From: JAJFIE01 sp964344255
GTDB taxonomy: Bacteria; Pseudomonadota; Alphaproteobacteria; Rhodospirillales; Casp-alpha2
Reading direction: 5' to 3'
DNA length: 64,000 nucleotides
Assembly: GCA_964344255.1 (NCBI GenBank)
Contig: CAYFMQ010000014.1
Location: 1-64,000 of the forward strand
This document shows positions 53,074-62,799 of the stretch, in pieces. A program made the translations under genes and the position numbers. The notes under the pieces were generated by a model. It saw only the letters and a list, made by a program, of their open reading frames with translations. It ran no database searches and was not told the origin of the DNA. How positions within the stretch are numbered: the stretch's first letter is position 1; every line of letters starts with the position of its first letter.

Positions 53074-53796
53074 TCATTCCCCTGACGACTGGGTGTATCC
53101 TACCAGACCGTTCTCACCGATTGTAATCTGGTAATATGAATCGGTTTTCTGTTTTGGATTGGCTTCTCCGTATATTTCAAGCGGGGTTGCTTTCCTGGGC
53201 GGGTTGACGGGAACATCCGTCATGTCCCAAGCGAATATCAAATCGTCAAACTGGATGCGATCAAACCTCTCCGATGGCCAGACGTAGGCGTTATAGAAGA
53301 ATGCGCCGTTACGGCATATGGCCGTCAGCCAGAAAAATTTTTCCGAGGTCAGGCGCAACCCCGTGGGCGCCGGGTCAAAAGCACCGCTGACCCTTATGGC
53401 AGACCATAATCTCTCGATGTCCTCAGGCCTGAGATGAGTCGTTGCCTGTTGTCCCCGCCACGGCGAAATCAGGTCTTTGAAGCTGATTTCTGACAGATTA
53501 GCCATTCCCAGTATCCTTGCGTGCATCTGGATGCCCTGATCCTGAGTGTCCGGGATTGAGATGTCGTAAGTCCGTATTTGTTCAAGGTGAATGGCGTTAT
53601 ATACCAGCCGCAGTGAATCCCCTTTCACGGCGCCGCAGTTTTTGCGTAAATCATCCCCATTCAGATAGCTGTACCAGGAAAATTTCCTCTCAAGGGGGCT
53701 AACGTCGCCACCCTGATAGGTGCATCCGCCAATCACCAGAAAAAAGAAGGCGGCTAGGGTAAATCTGACGCTGATATTGGGAAAAGAAAATGTCAT
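53074..53796 (-). CDS. Putative lipoprotein of unknown function
   Basis: About 240 residues from the ATG at 53796; the frame extends to 53931 but the N-terminal signal only begins here. Lipobox FFFLVIGGC places the lipid-modified Cys near residue 24. The mature domain is mixed with many Trp/Tyr/Asp residues and no recognised family. It should be anchored in the outer or inner membrane facing the periplasm. It lies within the phosphorelay cluster on the opposite strand, so a sensory accessory role is possible but unproven. Confidence 0.7.
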   Translation of the reverse strand: MTFSFPNISVRFTLAAFFFLVIGGCTYQGGDVSPLERKFSWYSYLNGDDLRKNCGAVKGDSLRLVYNAIHLEQIRTYDISIPDTQDQGIQMHARILGMANLSEISFKDLISPWRGQQATTHLRPEDIERLWSAIRVSGAFDPAPTGLRLTSEKFFWLTAICRNGAFFYNAYVWPSERFDRIQFDDLIFAWDMTDVPVNPPRKATPLEIYGEANPKQKTDSYYQITIGENGLVGYTQSSGE

Positions 53797-53951
53797 GGTC
53801 CAGGAAACCTGATTTGTTGACGTGATGACTGTCTCATCGCTACCATGATATGCGCCTGCCCGCTTACTGGGGCAATAGGAAGCTGAATCCGGAGCAATTA
53901 TCTTCAAAAATAAGCAGGAATATGGGAACATCCTCTTGAAAGAGGCTGGTC

Positions 53952-54437
53952 ATGAGTTTTATCGAACCCCTGTTGCATCATTTTGAGGAGCATCAGGAAC
54001 GTCATCGCAACAGGCCTTTCCTGCGTGCCTCCATGGCGGCATGCGCCATGGTCGCCTGTGCCGATGGCAAGGTATCTTTTGCTGAACGCATCAGGCTGGA
54101 CCAGATCCTGGAAACTCTCGATCGGTTGAAGGCGTTCGACCCCCATGAAGGCGTCAACCTGTTCAATGAATTTGCCGACGCCATGCTTCAACATTCCGAA
54201 TCAGGTCACGAATTGGCGCTTAAGGCCTTGTACGATGGCGCGCCCGACCCGCACTCACGCCAATTGGTGATCCGGCTGTGTCTCGCCATCTCTGAACTGA
54301 CGACGGGACCGGACGGCAAGCGCGCGCTGGAAGAACAGATTGAAATCGTCAGCTTGTGCAACCGCCTGGACGTCAGCCCCGAAAACTGCGGGCTTTATGT
54401 GGATGACGACGATTTTCTTGGAGTGCGTGACAGGTAG
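53952..54437 (+). CDS. TerB-family protein
   Basis: 161 residues, all-helical. The TerB-like first helices contain MVACADGKVSFAERIRLDQIL, typical of the tellurite-resistance B fold with an acidic surface that may bind metal. No membrane segment. Such proteins occur in stress complexes; there are no other ter genes here. It is divergent from the lipoprotein gene and convergent with the Hpt gene. Confidence 0.78.
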   Translation: MSFIEPLLHHFEEHQERHRNRPFLRASMAACAMVACADGKVSFAERIRLDQILETLDRLKAFDPHEGVNLFNEFADAMLQHSESGHELALKALYDGAPDPHSRQLVIRLCLAISELTTGPDGKRALEEQIEIVSLCNRLDVSPENCGLYVDDDDFLGVRDR

Positions 54438-54457
54438 GATTGCCGCTGATCCCCCGT

Positions 54458-55321
54458 TCAGCGCGGTAAAACGCCCAATTCCGACAGCTTATCCGCCAAT
54501 GCCCTGTTCATATCCTCGCCCAGGGTAATGATGTGAACGTCCTCCGGCAGCCTTCCGATCAGCAGGTCCCTGGCGATATCCGGTTTATGGTCCCCTAATC
54601 CGGCATGTTGATCGCCGGCTTCCGGGACCATGACGATGACCGGTACGGTGCTTGTCGCATTGATTTCGGCAAACACCTCGATCAGTTCCGGCGCACTGAG
54701 ACGGTCACTTTGCAGGACGGTCAGCAAGACATCCGGGTGCTGTAAGGTGGCCAGTTCAATGGCTTCGATACCGTCGCGGGCGCTGAGGATGGAAATATCC
54801 AGTATTTCAAGGAGGCGGACGATTTTTTCCCTGTTTTCCCCCTGTTCCATGATCAGTAACGCCGTTGGCGCATCTTCGCCACTTCGTTGATGGACCTGCG
54901 AAATTGCTGTCAGGTCAAGGGCGGACAGAAGGTTCCGGGCGGCGGATTCGCTAACGATTTCGTCGGCTCTAATAACGGTGCCCATTAACTTCAGCACCCG
55001 TTCGATCTCGCTGATATGGCGCACGATGTCCTCGGGTTCATGGTTGTTGAGAAAATCATCGAGGGCATTGGCGATCACGGACAGGCCGGAAAATCCGAAT
55101 GTAAAGGACGTGCCTTTCAGGCTATGGGCATGGGTTTTCAGGACACCCAGTTTCACCTGAAAATCGGATTCGTTGCCGCCGGAGCCCGGCGCAATGCCCT
55201 CTCCAGTCAGTTTTTCAAGTGCATCAGACATTTCGGCGATCCGTCGCACGGCGTCGCCCCGATACTCATCGGCCAAATCGTTGACAATGGACTGAGCCCC
55301 TTTTCCCCTGCCTTTAGCCAT
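54458..55321 (-). CDS. Hpt phosphotransfer protein with pseudo-receiver
   Basis: About 287 residues from the ATG at 55321. The N-terminal Hpt four-helix domain carries the phospho-His in THAHSLKGTSFTFGF (about residue 65). The C-terminal region (about 155-280) has the alternating pattern of a receiver (LLIMEQGENREKIVRLLEIL and PDVLLTVLQSDRL) but the acceptor Asp position is not Asp, the acidic pair is missing and no Lys switch is visible, so it is a pseudo-receiver. It could shuttle phosphate from the hybrid kinase receiver to the single-domain regulator while the pseudo-receiver controls docking. Confidence 0.8.
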   Translation of the reverse strand: MAKGRGKGAQSIVNDLADEYRGDAVRRIAEMSDALEKLTGEGIAPGSGGNESDFQVKLGVLKTHAHSLKGTSFTFGFSGLSVIANALDDFLNNHEPEDIVRHISEIERVLKLMGTVIRADEIVSESAARNLLSALDLTAISQVHQRSGEDAPTALLIMEQGENREKIVRLLEILDISILSARDGIEAIELATLQHPDVLLTVLQSDRLSAPELIEVFAEINATSTVPVIVMVPEAGDQHAGLGDHKPDIARDLLIGRLPEDVHIITLGEDMNRALADKLSELGVLPR

Positions 55322-55508
55322 GTAACGAGCCTTGTTCCCTTGAGGTCCCCATGAAAGGGACAATAACGCCACAGTGAATTTGGCATGATAATCTTACAAG
55401 GTCATGACATGGTAGTGCGCTGCAGCAAATACTTCTTGCCTTATGAAATCGACTGCCTAGGATCATTCCGGTTAAGGGGATATTTGCGCTTTAAAAGCTG
55501 TGCGGTCT

Positions 55509-56354
55509 ATGAGCAAGAAATTTGATCTAGAGGAATGGAACCGGTGTATCGGCCGGGTGATCGAGACGATCGATCATCCCACCGTCTTGCAGGCGTTGAT
55601 GGACGCCGTTCAGTTAATGGTGCCATTCGAAAGCTGGTATGTCGTGTTCTTCCGTCTCGGTGCGCCTCCTATCGAGGTGGATTACAATTACCGCGACAGG
55701 TTCAGGGAACGCTATGCCGAGGGGCCGTATCTGCTGTGCCCGTTTTACAATGCCTTCATGGAAAACATTGAACCGGGCTGCTACACCATGCGGGAACTGG
55801 CGCCTGCGGATTTCAAATCGAGCGAGTTCTACCGGAGCTATTATTCCGCTTTCGAGAATGCCGAGGAAACGGCATGGCTTCTGCCGGTTGACGAAAAAAC
55901 GACGGCCCAGGTTTCGCTCTCCCGAAGGGGCGACAAGGCGCGTTACCGGCCATCGGAAATGAAATTCCTCAATCAGTCCTCGGATATCATCCACGCCGTC
56001 ATGCTCAAGATCTGGGATCGCGTCCGCCCGGAGCTATTGTCGTCGGAACGTTTCAGCATCGATTTTCATGTTCGCATGACCCAGGCGTTCAGAATGTTCG
56101 CGACGTCGATCCTGACGGACCGGGAAAGCGAGATAACCCATCTGCTGTTGAAGGGGCATTCCGCGAAATCCATCGCCAGGTTGCTGGATATTTCGCCGGG
56201 CACCGTGCGGAACCATATGAAAAGCATCTACAGCAAACTGGAAATCTCTTCCCAGTCCGAGCTTTTCGGGTTGTTCTTTGAAACGCTGTCCCACGCCGGC
56301 GGCGATATAACCACGGATCCCCTAGCTTCCATGCATTCCAAGGAACTGCATTGA
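55509..56354 (+). CDS. LuxR-type transcriptional regulator
   Basis: About 281 residues from the ATG at 55509 (GTG at 55500 is alternative). The first 190 residues are an alpha/beta sensor-like domain with many aromatic residues (SWYVVFFRLG, YLLCPFYNAFM), not a clear autoinducer-binding domain. The C-terminal helix-turn-helix of LuxR type (about 205-265) has LTDRESEITHLLLKGHSAKSIARLL and TVRNHMKSIYSKL in the usual positions. It is a DNA-binding regulator; targets unknown. It is divergent from the Hpt gene, so it may control or be controlled with that cluster. Confidence 0.82.
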   Translation: MSKKFDLEEWNRCIGRVIETIDHPTVLQALMDAVQLMVPFESWYVVFFRLGAPPIEVDYNYRDRFRERYAEGPYLLCPFYNAFMENIEPGCYTMRELAPADFKSSEFYRSYYSAFENAEETAWLLPVDEKTTAQVSLSRRGDKARYRPSEMKFLNQSSDIIHAVMLKIWDRVRPELLSSERFSIDFHVRMTQAFRMFATSILTDRESEITHLLLKGHSAKSIARLLDISPGTVRNHMKSIYSKLEISSQSELFGLFFETLSHAGGDITTDPLASMHSKELH

Positions 56355-56393
56355 ATAGGGTCAGATCGACTGGCGAATTTTTTTAAGAAAAAA

Positions 56394-56469
56394 TGGTGGG
56401 CACTATAGGATTCGAACCTATGACCGTCCGATTAAAAGTCGGATGCTCTACCAACTGAGCTAAGTGCCC
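56394..56469 (-). tRNA. tRNA-Lys (anticodon TTT)
   Basis: A 76-nt tRNA on the minus strand. It starts GGGCACT, has the D-arm AGCTCAGTTGGTAGAGC, the anticodon loop CTTTTAA in TCCGA/TCGGA stem, GGTTCGAATCC in the T-arm, and an encoded CCA at 56394-56396. TTT decodes Lys AAA/AAG. Confidence 0.96.
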
Positions 56470-56599
56470 TTATCCGGGATTTTTCAGCGTCGCTGTGACG
56501 CAGCTTTTTAAATGATTCGGTTTGGAAGTCAAACCCGAGAGCGCTGTATTTGAAAAAAATATTTATAACCTGAATACGACCGGTATGGGCACAGGCCCC

Positions 56600-57106
56600 C
56601 TACTCCCCTTCGGCGAAACGTTTGTGCAGGTGGTCCGCGACCTTGGGCGAAACGAAGTGTTTGATTTCGCCGCCCAGCTTGCCGATTTCCTTCACGAACC
56701 GTGAGGAGATGAACTGGCACCTGTCAGACGCCATCAGGAAGACCGTTTCGATTTCCGGGCGCATGCGGGCGTTCATGGCGGCCATCTGGAATTCATACTC
56801 AAAGTCGGATACGGCGCGGAGCCCCCTGACGATCACCGAAGCCCCCATATCCTGGACGAAGTCGACGAGCAGCTTGTTGAACGGCTCAACCCTGATCTCG
56901 GCATGGCCGTTGCCGTGAAGCGAGGCGATTTCCTCTTCCACCATTTGAACCCGCTCCTCCATGGAGAACAGCGGTCCCTTGCCGTCATTGTCGGCGACCG
57001 CAATGATCAGCTGGTCGACGACGCGCTGGGCGCGGCTGATGATGTCCAGGTGTCCGTTCGTAATGGGATCAAAGGTTCCCGGATAGACGCCGATACGGTG
57101 GCTCAT
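56600..57106 (-). CDS. coaD: Phosphopantetheine adenylyltransferase
   Basis: 168 residues; the nucleotidyltransferase motif TFDPITNGHLDII at the N-terminus and SSRFVKEIG near the C-terminus define CoaD, the fourth step of coenzyme A synthesis (4'-phosphopantetheine to dephospho-CoA). Its ATG overlaps the gyrA stop (ATGA), so it is translationally coupled to gyrA. Confidence 0.96.
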   Translation of the reverse strand: MSHRIGVYPGTFDPITNGHLDIISRAQRVVDQLIIAVADNDGKGPLFSMEERVQMVEEEIASLHGNGHAEIRVEPFNKLLVDFVQDMGASVIVRGLRAVSDFEYEFQMAAMNARMRPEIETVFLMASDRCQFISSRFVKEIGKLGGEIKHFVSPKVADHLHKRFAEGE

Positions 57107-59946
57107 TCTTCTTCCTTTTCATCCGCCGGAGGCTGCAAGTCTTCTGGAGACTGGTTGGTTGTATCATCGGCGTTCACTTCGTCCGAAGAATCGTTTTCGT
57201 CTTCATCATCGAGCGTATCGCGAATGCGCGATACGGATACGACGGATTCCTCTTCGGCGGTCTTGAAGATGGTAACGCCGCGCGAGCTGCGACCGACAAT
57301 GGAGATGCCGTTGACCGGGCAGCGGATAAGCTGGCCGCCGTCGGAAATCATCACAAGCTGGTCCGTTTCGATGACAGGGAAAGCGGCGACGACGGAGGTT
57401 GTGGCGGATTTACCGCGCGCGGTTTCGATGGCGGTGATACCCTTCCCGCCCCGGCCGGAAATCCGGTACTCATAGGCAGACGTGCGCTTGCCGAAACCGT
57501 CCTGGGTAATGGTCAGCACGAATTCCTCATCCGACGCCATCTGCTGGAATTCCGGTTCCTCCAGCCGGGCGGCCAGGGCCTCATCAGCTGCCTTATCGTC
57601 GGCGCGGTCCGTGTAATCGCTACCGGCCAGCCGGCGGCTTGCGCCAACGGACCGCAAATAGGCATCCCGCTGTTCCACATCGACCAGAACGTGCCGCAGC
57701 ACGGACATGGACAAAACCCTGTCTCCGTCGGCCAGCTTGATGCCGCGCACGCCGGTTGACGTGCGGCCCGAGAAAACGCGAACGTCTTCGACCGGGAAGC
57801 GAATGCATTTACCGGCGGCGGTGGATAGCAGGACGTCTTCTTCCGTGGTGCAGGTGCGCACGCGGACCAGCTGGTCGCCCTCGTTTAGTTTCATGGCGAT
57901 CTTGCCGTTGGCCATGACGTTGGTGAAATCGCTCAAGGCGTTGCGCCTGACGTTGCCCGACGATGTGGCGAACATGACGAACAGGTCGGACCAGGTATCC
58001 TCGTCTTCCGGCAGCGGCATCAGGGTCGTTACCGTCTCACCCTCGTCCAGCGGCAGCAGGTTGACCAGCGCCTTGCCCCGGGACTGGGGCGTGCCGACGG
58101 GCAGCTTGTAGACCTTCATCTTGTAGACCATGCCGGTCGACGAGAAGAACAGCACCGGCGTGTGGGTGTTGACCACGAAGACCTGGGTGACCAGATCCTC
58201 GTCCCGGGTGCTCATGCCGCTGCGGCCCTTGCCGCCGCGCTTCTGGGCCCGATAGGTCGATACCGGCACCCGCTTCACGTAGCCGGCCTCGGTCACCGTC
58301 ACCACCATGTCTTCACGCTGGATCAGGTCCTCGATATCGGCTTCGAATTCCTGTTCGACGATGGTGGTGCGCCGGTCGTTGGCGAAATCGTTGCGAATGG
58401 TGACCAGTTCGTCGCGCAGGATGCCGTAGAGTTTCTCACGGCTCGAGAGGATGGACAGGTATTCGGTGATCTGGTCGCCGAGCGCCTTCAGGTCGTCGCC
58501 GATCTTGTCCCGCTCCAGACCGGTCAGGCGGTGCAGGCGCAACTCCAGAATGGCCCTGGCCTGGGTTTCCGACAGCTTGTACTTGCCATCGACGACCTGA
58601 TGCCCCGGTTCGTCCAGCAAGGCGATCATGGGCGCGACATCGGCGGCGGGCCAGTCCCGCTCCATCAATTGCTCCCGCGCTGTCTGCGGATCGGGAGCCT
58701 TTCGAATAAGCGCGATAACCTCGTCGATGTTGGCGACGGCGACGGCGAGGCCGGCCAGCACGTGGGCCCGTTCGCGAGCCTTGCCCAACTCGAAGATCGT
58801 GCGGCGGCGGATGACTTCCTCACGGAACTCGACGAAGGCGGCGATGACCTGCTTCAGGTCCATCTGCTCCGGCTTGCCCTTGTTCAGCGCCAACATGTTG
58901 ACGCCGAAGCTGGTCTGCAGTGGTGAAAAACGATACAGCTGGTTCAGGACGATTTCAGGTTCCGCGTCCCGCTTGATTTCGATGACGACGCGCACCCCGT
59001 CGCGATCCGATTCATCGCGCAGGTCGCTGATGCCTTCGATCTTCTTGTCGCGCACGGCCTCGGCGATGATCTCTATCATGCGCGACTTGTTCACCTGATA
59101 GGGAATTTCATGAACGATGATGGCCTGGCGGTCCTTGCGAATTTCCTCGAAGCTGGTACGTCCGCGCATGACCACGGAGCCGCGGCCCGTGTGATAGGCG
59201 GACCGGATGCCCGCCCGGCCCAGGATCAGGCCGCCGGTGGGAAAATCCGGGCCGCTCATATGGCCTTCGATAATTTCGTCGATGGAGATTTCCGGGTTGT
59301 CGATATAGGCGCAACAGGCATCGATGACTTCGCCCAGGTTATGGGGCGGGATGTTGGTCGCCATGCCGACGGCGATGCCGCCGGCGCCGTTGACCAGCAG
59401 GTTGGGGAAACCGGCGGGCAGGACTGTCGGTTCCTCGATGGTGTCATCGTAGTTGGACTGGAAATCCACCGTTTCCCGGTCGATGTCTTCGAGCAGGGTG
59501 TGCGCCGCCTTGTCCAGGCGGGCTTCCGTGTACCGCATGGCGGCGGCGCGGTCGCCGTCCATGGAGCCGAAATTCCCCTGCCCGTCGATCAGCGGCAGGC
59601 GAAGCGAGAATTCCTGCGCCATGCGCACCATGGCGTCATAGATCGCCTGGTCGCCGTGGGGGTGGTATTTACCCATGACGTCACCGACGATGCGGGCTGA
59701 CTTCCGATAGGGCTTGCCGGCGTCATAGCCGTTTTCCTTCATGGAAAACAGGATGCGGCGGTGCACCGGTTTCAGGCCGTCTCGCACGTCGGGCAGCGCC
59801 CGGCTGACGATCACGCTCATGGCGTAATCGAGGTAGGAAGAGCGCATTTCGTCTTCGATGGAAACCGGTGAAACGTCAAAACCGGCTGGCGGCGGCGGAA
59901 CCGAATCCTCAGGGGCGCCAGGCGGCGAATCAGATGGTGGGGTCAC
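57103..59946 (-). CDS. gyrA: DNA gyrase subunit A
   Basis: A 947-residue type II topoisomerase A subunit, with the winged-helix/tower domain and six-bladed C-terminal beta-pinwheel bearing the GyrA box. The catalytic Tyr lies in AAMRYTEARL. In the quinolone-resistance-determining region the sequence is YHPHGDQAIYDAM, so the position corresponding to E. coli Ser83 is Gln and Asp87 is retained. It introduces negative supercoils with GyrB, which is not in the window. coaD follows. Confidence 0.97.
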   Translation of the reverse strand: MTPPSDSPPGAPEDSVPPPPAGFDVSPVSIEDEMRSSYLDYAMSVIVSRALPDVRDGLKPVHRRILFSMKENGYDAGKPYRKSARIVGDVMGKYHPHGDQAIYDAMVRMAQEFSLRLPLIDGQGNFGSMDGDRAAAMRYTEARLDKAAHTLLEDIDRETVDFQSNYDDTIEEPTVLPAGFPNLLVNGAGGIAVGMATNIPPHNLGEVIDACCAYIDNPEISIDEIIEGHMSGPDFPTGGLILGRAGIRSAYHTGRGSVVMRGRTSFEEIRKDRQAIIVHEIPYQVNKSRMIEIIAEAVRDKKIEGISDLRDESDRDGVRVVIEIKRDAEPEIVLNQLYRFSPLQTSFGVNMLALNKGKPEQMDLKQVIAAFVEFREEVIRRRTIFELGKARERAHVLAGLAVAVANIDEVIALIRKAPDPQTAREQLMERDWPAADVAPMIALLDEPGHQVVDGKYKLSETQARAILELRLHRLTGLERDKIGDDLKALGDQITEYLSILSSREKLYGILRDELVTIRNDFANDRRTTIVEQEFEADIEDLIQREDMVVTVTEAGYVKRVPVSTYRAQKRGGKGRSGMSTRDEDLVTQVFVVNTHTPVLFFSSTGMVYKMKVYKLPVGTPQSRGKALVNLLPLDEGETVTTLMPLPEDEDTWSDLFVMFATSSGNVRRNALSDFTNVMANGKIAMKLNEGDQLVRVRTCTTEEDVLLSTAAGKCIRFPVEDVRVFSGRTSTGVRGIKLADGDRVLSMSVLRHVLVDVEQRDAYLRSVGASRRLAGSDYTDRADDKAADEALAARLEEPEFQQMASDEEFVLTITQDGFGKRTSAYEYRISGRGGKGITAIETARGKSATTSVVAAFPVIETDQLVMISDGGQLIRCPVNGISIVGRSSRGVTIFKTAEEESVVSVSRIRDTLDDEDENDSSDEVNADDTTNQSPEDLQPPADEKEEE

Positions 59947-60109
59947 CTGTTAAAAATCCAATCATTTCAATAACATAACGGGTCCGGTGCGGGGCCCGAT
60001 TCTTAAGCTATCTTGTAGCATTTTTCGCACCCGCACACAACCTGCGCACGGGGATAAAGTGAGCTTTTTATTGGCTCATAATTGGTTGGTTTTAAACGGA
60101 ATTTCGGTT

Positions 60110-61294
60110 TCAGGAAGCCACCTGCGCATGGCGCTGGCGGCGCAACCAGAAAGCGGCGAAAAACACGACCAGGGTCGGCGGCAGGACCGCCATGTTGACC
60201 GCATCCCAGCCGTAAAGATCCTGCAATGCGCCGGAGGCGAAACCGGCGAGGGCCGAGAGGCCGAAGACCATGAAATCGTTGAGGGCCTGGACCTTGGCCT
60301 TCTCTTCCGGAAGGTAGGCTTCGGTCAGCAGCGTGGTGCCGCCGATAAAGGTGAAGTTCCAGCCGATGCCGACCAGGACCAGGCCGAGCCAGAAGTTCAT
60401 GAGGTCGATACCCGCCATGTTGGCGACCATGCAAAACACGAACAGCACGCATCCCAGCATGATGATGGCCGTGATGCCATAGCGGCGGATCAGGTGGCCG
60501 GTGAAGAAGCTCGGCGCATACATGGCGACGGCGTGCCACTGGATAACAAAGGTGGAATCGGCGAAGCCGAAACCGCAGGCCGCCATGGACAGCGGCGTCG
60601 CCGTCATGACCAAGACCATCAGGGCGTATCCGATCATGGCCGAGAGGACGGAAACGATGAATATCGGCTGTCTGACGATTTCAGATATCGGACGCCCGGC
60701 GCCGATCGACCAGCCCGTCGTCGGCTTGGGGATGCGCAGGAACTGCACGACGACGACACAGACGCAACTGATCACGGAAAAGGCGAGATAAACACCGGCA
60801 TACATGATGGGTGCGAACAGATCCACCGTCCGTGCGGCGATTTCGGGACCTATCAATGCTGCGACGACGCCGCCCGCCAGGACGTAACTGATGGCGCGGC
60901 TGCGGTAGTCCTCGTCCGCCGTGTCCACGGCGGCAAAGCGGAAATACTGCCAGAAGGCATTATGAAAGCCGAGAAACACACCGGACAAACAAAGCAAGCC
61001 AAAGGATTTTGCGTACAACAGGGTGTAAACGCCGATCAGGCCGCCGATGACGCCCAGGACCTGGCCGATGGTAAAACCGGCCCGCCGACCGATCCGGGCC
61101 ATCAGCAGCGATGCCGGTATGGCCATGATCATGTTGGCGGTCAGTTGGATGGCGAGCGGGAGCGTGGCGAGGGAATCGTCGTCTGCCAGAACCTTGCCCG
61201 CCAGGGCGGTCGCCGTGAACGCAACGACCATGCCGCCGACGGAGAGCGCCTGGCAGACGGATAGGACCAGGACATTGCGGCGGACCAGATCCAT
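60110..61294 (-). CDS. MFS transporter
   Basis: About 394 residues, twelve predicted membrane segments; start ATG at 61294 overlaps the decarboxylase stop by 1 nt. The MFS cytoplasmic loop LMARIGRRAGFTIGQVLG matches the GxxxDrxGrR pattern. Substrate not evident from sequence; in this operon it may import the guanidino compound or export the amine made by the decarboxylase. Confidence 0.85.
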   Translation of the reverse strand: MDLVRRNVLVLSVCQALSVGGMVVAFTATALAGKVLADDDSLATLPLAIQLTANMIMAIPASLLMARIGRRAGFTIGQVLGVIGGLIGVYTLLYAKSFGLLCLSGVFLGFHNAFWQYFRFAAVDTADEDYRSRAISYVLAGGVVAALIGPEIAARTVDLFAPIMYAGVYLAFSVISCVCVVVVQFLRIPKPTTGWSIGAGRPISEIVRQPIFIVSVLSAMIGYALMVLVMTATPLSMAACGFGFADSTFVIQWHAVAMYAPSFFTGHLIRRYGITAIIMLGCVLFVFCMVANMAGIDLMNFWLGLVLVGIGWNFTFIGGTTLLTEAYLPEEKAKVQALNDFMVFGLSALAGFASGALQDLYGWDAVNMAVLPPTLVVFFAAFWLRRQRHAQVAS

Positions 61295-62778
61295 CAACTC
61301 GCACCCTGCCCAGCCCCGAAACGCCGGACCAGGTCCACCAGATGACGGATGTCTTCTTCATTGTTGTCATAGTGCAGGATACAGGCCCTCAGAGACGTCC
61401 TGCCGTTGACCTTCGAGGTCGGGATGTGGGCTTCGCCGCTGTCGGATATGGCGTCGGAAATTTTCTCGTTCAGATCGTTCAATTCGTCTTCGCTGCATTG
61501 CCTGTCAACCGGAACATAGCGGAAATTGACCACCGAAAGCGACGTGGGGGCGAGACGTTCAAGGTCGGGCGCTTCCTCAACAAGGCTGTCAAGAAAACGG
61601 GCCAGCCTGTTGCAGCGGATAACAAGCTCTTTGACCCCTGCCCGTCCCATGCGCGCCAGCGCCGCCCAGGTCTTGATGGAACGGTTGGCGTAGGTCAGCT
61701 GGAACATGTACTCGTATGGCCAGGGGGCGGAGCTGTGGCTGCCTTCCTCCAGGTAGTCGGGGGTCAGGGTAAACGCCGCCCGGTGAACGGACTTGCGCCG
61801 CGTCAGCAAGGCGCCGCAGTCGAGCGGCACATGCAGCCACTTGTGGGGATCCGTGGTCAGCGTATCGGCCCGTTTGATGCCTTCATAGGCCGCCACATAG
61901 TCTGGATCGAGCCCGCCGAAGCTGCCGTAGGCGCCGTCCACGTGGAACCAGAGGCCGAATTCCTCACACACGTCGGCAATATCGTTAAAGGGATCGATGG
62001 CGCCGGTATTGGTGGTGCCGGCGGAAGCGACGACGGCAAAGGGCCTGAGGCCCGCCTCACGGTCCTCGTCGATCATTTGTTTAAGCGCACTGACATCCAT
62101 CCTGAACGTATCGTCGGTCGGCACCTTACGCAGGTTGTCCGTGCCCAGACCGAGTTGTTCAACGCAACGCTGGACGGAACTATGCACCTGATCGGAAGCA
62201 TAAGCGATCATGGCCGGGCGGCTGCCCTGGAGCCCCTCCTCCCTGATGTTCCAGCCATCGGCGGCGGCGGCGGCATAGCGGGCCGCGGTCAGGGCGTTCA
62301 GGTTGGCTGCCGATCCACCAGAGAACAGCAACGCCATGGAGTCATCGCCCTCTTCGAAACCGGTCAGGTCAATTAGCCAGCGGCTCAGGCTGACCATCAG
62401 GAAAATGCAGGAGAAATCGTATCCGTCGAGCGACGAGTTCATGGCCTGGGTCACGGTTTCCGCCAGGACGGAAATTGGCATGGGCGGTGAATTGATCCAG
62501 GCATAGGATCGCTGATGCCCCGTCTGTTGCGGCCAGGGCATGAGGTGGCGTTCCATGAAGTCGATGATGTAATCGGCGCTCATGCCGCTCTTAGGGAGCT
62601 CAAGGGTGCTTAAAAACCGGCGATGGTCTTCGGGCACGATCCTGTCAACGGCTTCGTTCGGCAGGGATTGCAGATAGGCCTGTACCATCTCCACCGTACG
62701 TTTGCCCAGCCGCGCGAAATCGTCGCGGTCATCGGTAAACAGACTGGTCAGGTCGGTTTCTTTATTTTGATCGTTCAA
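61294..62778 (-). CDS. PLP-dependent group II amino-acid decarboxylase
   Basis: A 494-residue fold type I enzyme. PLP-Lys in TTDPHKWLHVPLDCG, the Asp contact in WFHVDGAYGSF and Ser-rich phosphate site SGGSAANLNAL. Close in layout to aromatic-L-amino-acid and 2,4-diaminobutyrate decarboxylases. It removes CO2 from an amino acid, here probably one made or used by the neighbouring ureohydrolase and amidinohydrolase. It lies 22 nt downstream of the amidinohydrolase gene and overlaps the MFS gene. Confidence 0.88.
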   Translation of the reverse strand: MNDQNKETDLTSLFTDDRDDFARLGKRTVEMVQAYLQSLPNEAVDRIVPEDHRRFLSTLELPKSGMSADYIIDFMERHLMPWPQQTGHQRSYAWINSPPMPISVLAETVTQAMNSSLDGYDFSCIFLMVSLSRWLIDLTGFEEGDDSMALLFSGGSAANLNALTAARYAAAAADGWNIREEGLQGSRPAMIAYASDQVHSSVQRCVEQLGLGTDNLRKVPTDDTFRMDVSALKQMIDEDREAGLRPFAVVASAGTTNTGAIDPFNDIADVCEEFGLWFHVDGAYGSFGGLDPDYVAAYEGIKRADTLTTDPHKWLHVPLDCGALLTRRKSVHRAAFTLTPDYLEEGSHSSAPWPYEYMFQLTYANRSIKTWAALARMGRAGVKELVIRCNRLARFLDSLVEEAPDLERLAPTSLSVVNFRYVPVDRQCSEDELNDLNEKISDAISDSGEAHIPTSKVNGRTSLRACILHYDNNEEDIRHLVDLVRRFGAGQGAS

Positions 62779-62799
62779 GGGTATTTGTCACTCTGGTTT

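Noticed and set aside
59987..61264. 425-codon plus-strand frame
   Set aside because: Antisense to the MFS transporter gene; extremely rich in His, Asp and Gln as expected from the complement of membrane-protein codons, with no start signal.
61342..62376. 344-codon plus-strand frame
   Set aside because: Antisense to the PLP decarboxylase with clear active-site motifs; no family features of its own.
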